Assembly: GCA_017474705.1 (NCBI GenBank)
Contig: JAFVHC010000114.1
Location: 1 to 15,913, forward strand
Source of the DNA: Bacillota bacterium
GTDB lineage: Bacteria > Bacillota > Clostridia > Lachnospirales > Bianqueaceae
Direction of reading: 5' to 3'
DNA length: 15,913 nt
Shown: piece after piece, positions 13,890 through 15,913 of the stretch
Numbering within the stretch: the stretch's first letter is position 1
How the letters are laid out: every line of letters starts with the position of its first letter
Program-made: the position numbers and the translations under genes
The notes under the pieces: generated by a model
Told to the model about the DNA's origin: nothing
What the model saw: only the letters and a program-made list of their open reading frames with translations
Databases searched by the model: none

Positions 13890-14136
13890 TGATCACGATA
13901 TCATCGGATTCCTGCTCTTTGTTCTCTTTGATCCCAAGTTTCTCCTGTGCCTTTTTCTTGGCTCTTCTCCAGTAGATGCCCACTGCAGCACCGACGGCGA
14001 TGATCACGCCCGCTACAGCCTGGATAACATACGTCATGACAGAAGGATCGATATAAGCCTGCCCATTGGCGCCGAAAACAAACAAAGCACAAACGAATAC
14101 AAAGACAGCTGACAGGATCACACTACTCTTTTTCAC
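13861..14136 (-). CDS. Small membrane protein of the envelope operon, unknown function
   Basis: 91 residues from GTG 14136, chosen because GGAGG lies eight bases upstream; a TTG at 14151 is in frame but overlaps that site. An N-terminal signal or first membrane helix (VKKSSVILSAVFVFVCALFV) ends in the Ala/Gly-rich stretch GANGQA. Then come YIDPSVMTYVIQ, a second Gly/Ala-rich helix (about VIQAVAGVIIAVGAAVGIYW) and a basic RRAKKKAQEK tail ending in an acidic region (KEQESDDIVINEE). I recall similar short proteins beside wall-polymer genes in Clostridia but cannot verify this. It might be a client of the adjacent signal peptidase or insertase domain (inference). Confidence 0.75.
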   Translation of the reverse strand: MKKSSVILSAVFVFVCALFVFGANGQAYIDPSVMTYVIQAVAGVIIAVGAAVGIYWRRAKKKAQEKLGIKENKEQESDDIVINEEIEEKEQ

Positions 14137-14172
14137 AGATGTTACCTCCAAATTTCATATTATGGTATTCAT

Positions 14173-14201
14173 ATAGTACTGCAGTCATCATCTTCCGTCA
14201 A
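14173..14201 (-). promoter_or_regulatory. Possible internal promoter before the small membrane protein
   Basis: Minus-strand TTGACG (14201-14196) and TACTAT (14178-14173) are 17 bases apart; the -35 overlaps the stop of the upstream fusion gene. The -35 is good and the -10 mediocre. It could give extra expression of the four downstream genes. Confidence 0.35.
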
Positions 14202-15913
14202 GCATTAGAATGGCGCTGACGGATCTTCTTTTGGATCGTCTGGATGATGTAGCGTCCGCCTGCCTCAACAGAATGATCAAGGTTGTATAAATAGGTATGC
14301 GCCAGACCATCGATCTGGTCATGATATTCCTTACTGTGTCCGAGCAGATCCTTGACCACATCAGCCGTCTGATCCAGCTGGTCCAGATCCAGGCTCTTGC
14401 CCAGTTGGTCACGAAGCTTGATATTCAGCGGGACTTCTTTTATCTTCTGATACTCCGGATTCTGGATCTTCATAGGCGTATTGATAAACAGGATCGGCCT
14501 GAGTGTCGTAAAGGCATATTCCCACGAAATACCGGACCAGTCCGTGATCAGCAGATCCGCTTCCATGATCGGGTTATTGGAAGAAAAATCTGTCTGGATC
14601 TCTATGTCTCCGGACGTATACTTGGCCTGCAGAGCATTCATATACTCTTTCTTCAAGCGTACTTCCTGCGGATGCGGCCGTACGATGATCTCATACCCTT
14701 TTCCTTTCAATGCATCCAGGATCTGTTCCAGGCAACTGTCCACGATGTTGTCCTTCTGCCAGGACGGCGCGATCAGGATCTTCTTGATCTCATGCTCCGG
14801 GTGTTCTGCACCGGCATAGGCCGCACGCATCTCATCGATCAACGGATACCCGACCTCGACCAGTTCCCGTTCAGGCAGATGATAGACGGCAGCGATCTGC
14901 TCTTCTTCTGTCTTTTGATGGACCCCGCAGCAGAAGACCGTATCGAAATGATCTGTGCATCCTCTGCGCATACCCATGTTATTGCTGCCCATACCATGCT
15001 GGATGAAGATATACTCTATATCCTTGCGGATATAACTGCGTTTGATATGGAAATTCTCAAGATCCGGCATCGTCATGCATACGACATCCGCATCCATCTT
15101 CATCATCATGGTGATCAGTCGGTTTTCTCCAATGTAATAGCCTTTGATCCTTGGTTCTTCTTTTTCCAGTTCGAAGATCTGATCATGGATATCGCTGGTG
15201 ATATAATGGATCGTCAGATTGGTGTTCTTAAGAATATACTCGATAAATCCTTTGAAATACTTATAGAAACCATTGCTTTCGGAATAAAACACCAGATGCT
15301 TGTTGCCAATGGAAAAGAATCGTTTATAATCGGACCGCTCTTTTCTTTTCGTCTCGGAAAAGAAGGATTCTCTTTTCTTTTTCCCGATGCCCTGCAGCTC
15401 TTTCAGTTGTCTGCGACTTTCCTCAAGCTTCTCGTAATCGATGTATTTGCGCGGTTTGATGATCCAGTTCAGAATATACATCTGCAGCACCGCCATCAGG
15501 TTGCTGCACACCCAGTAAAATGCCGTGCCGACGAAAACGAACCATCCCAGGTATAAAGACAGACCTACGGAAAGGATCGTGGTCCCGTACTTGTTGAAAC
15601 GGGATTGTTCGGACTGCAGGACATTGCTTGCGTTCTGCGCGATGCAGAGGATCCACGCGGAAATGCCCGCTATGATCGGCGACCAAAGCAGACGGATACC
15701 CTCCCGGCTTGGGACCTGTCCCAGATTGACCGGACCGAAAGACATATCGATCGTGGGATCATTGATGCCCTGGCGGATGACACCGACCACACCCATCAGC
15801 AAAACCAACTGCACGATCGTAGGTATCGTTGATGCCAGCGGACGATACTTATTCTCCTTGAACAGTTTGGCCTGCTCCTCAGCGATCGTATCCGGCTGCC
15901 CATAATACCTGAC
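14198..15913 (-). CDS. YidC/Oxa1-type insertase domain fused to CDP-glycerol glycerophosphotransferase (5' end outside window)
   Basis: 571 residues are visible and the frame stays open to the right edge. Visible residues 1-165 are the C-terminal half of a YidC/Oxa1 domain: EEQAKLFKENKYRPLAS is the cytoplasmic loop, followed by TIPTIVQLVLLM, LLWSPIIAGISAWILCIAQN and the last helices ending in FYWVCSNLMAVLQMYILN. A charged linker (about 165-200) leads to a TagB/TagF-like transferase. That domain shows IQHGMGSNN (catalytic-type His306), APSWQKD, IIVRPHPQE (His414) and LLITDWSGISWEYA (Asp458). Such enzymes add glycerol-phosphate units from CDP-glycerol to a membrane-linked acceptor on the inner face. 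No stop or start lies between the parts, so the fusion is direct in the sequence. It is followed by the small membrane protein gene, signal peptidase, ACP and GtrA genes. Each domain is certain; the joint role is inference. Confidence 0.92.
   Translation of the reverse strand, partial: VRYYGQPDTIAEEQAKLFKENKYRPLASTIPTIVQLVLLMGVVGVIRQGINDPTIDMSFGPVNLGQVPSREGIRLLWSPIIAGISAWILCIAQNASNVLQSEQSRFNKYGTTILSVGLSLYLGWFVFVGTAFYWVCSNLMAVLQMYILNWIIKPRKYIDYEKLEESRRQLKELQGIGKKKRESFFSETKRKERSDYKRFFSIGNKHLVFYSESNGFYKYFKGFIEYILKNTNLTIHYITSDIHDQIFELEKEEPRIKGYYIGENRLITMMMKMDADVVCMTMPDLENFHIKRSYIRKDIEYIFIQHGMGSNNMGMRRGCTDHFDTVFCCGVHQKTEEEQIAAVYHLPERELVEVGYPLIDEMRAAYAGAEHPEHEIKKILIAPSWQKDNIVDSCLEQILDALKGKGYEIIVRPHPQEVRLKKEYMNALQAKYTSGDIEIQTDFSSNNPIMEADLLITDWSGISWEYAFTTLRPILFINTPMKIQNPEYQKIKEVPLNIKLRDQLGKSLDLDQLDQTADVVKDLLGHSKEYHDQIDGLAHTYLYNLDHSVEAGGRYIIQTIQKKIRQRHSNA

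Noticed and set aside
14297..15556. 419-codon plus-strand open frame opposite the YidC-transferase fusion
   Set aside because: Antisense shadow of a gene with clear motifs; composition rich in His, Ile and Phe is typical of reverse-frame translation.
1..15913. tRNA, rRNA, transposase, integrase or restriction genes
   Set aside because: None could be found by eye; all long stretches are accounted for by the listed genes.

Overview
The window reads as chromosomal DNA of an anaerobic, gut- or mouth-type member of the Bacillota (Firmicutes). The signs are strong GGAGG-type ribosome binding sites, SigA-like promoters in AT-rich gaps, a DegV protein, an ECF sigma/anti-sigma pair, a beta-propeller lipoprotein, a CAP/Ig-like/FN3 secreted protein and a teichoic-acid-type glycerophosphotransferase. 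Coding DNA looks to be near 50% GC. I cannot name the genus; Erysipelotrichia or Clostridia is a guess. I see no rRNA, tRNA, CRISPR array, transposase or phage gene.

Left (1-4057): an ABC exporter gene, cut by the window edge, is transcribed leftward. A rightward operon diverges from it: a HATPase/winged-helix regulator followed by a Cys-type sulfatase. The 180-base gap holds two face-to-face promoters. Each carries the palindrome TTTGCAAA at the same place in its 17-base spacer, and a third copy lies beside one of them. This suggests one repressor for both transcripts.

Middle-left (4069-6435): a leftward CAP-domain protein gene whose signal peptide lies in a different reading frame (apparent one-base frameshift), then a divergent degV gene that ends in an unusually long bidirectional hairpin.

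Middle (6573-9889): a leftward three-gene operon encodes an ECF sigma factor, a membrane anti-sigma factor and a large beta-propeller lipoprotein. The genes are joined by two ATGA stop/start overlaps.

Middle-right (9888-12736): a leftward operon of citrate synthase and a GatZ/KbaZ-like protein, with a near-consensus promoter and a good terminator.

Right (12733-15913): a leftward, tightly packed envelope operon. It begins with a YidC-type insertase domain fused to a CDP-glycerol glycerophosphotransferase domain (5' end outside the window). A small membrane protein, signal peptidase I, an acyl carrier protein and a GtrA-family protein follow. This last cluster, together with the shared-operator divergent promoters, is the most interesting material here.
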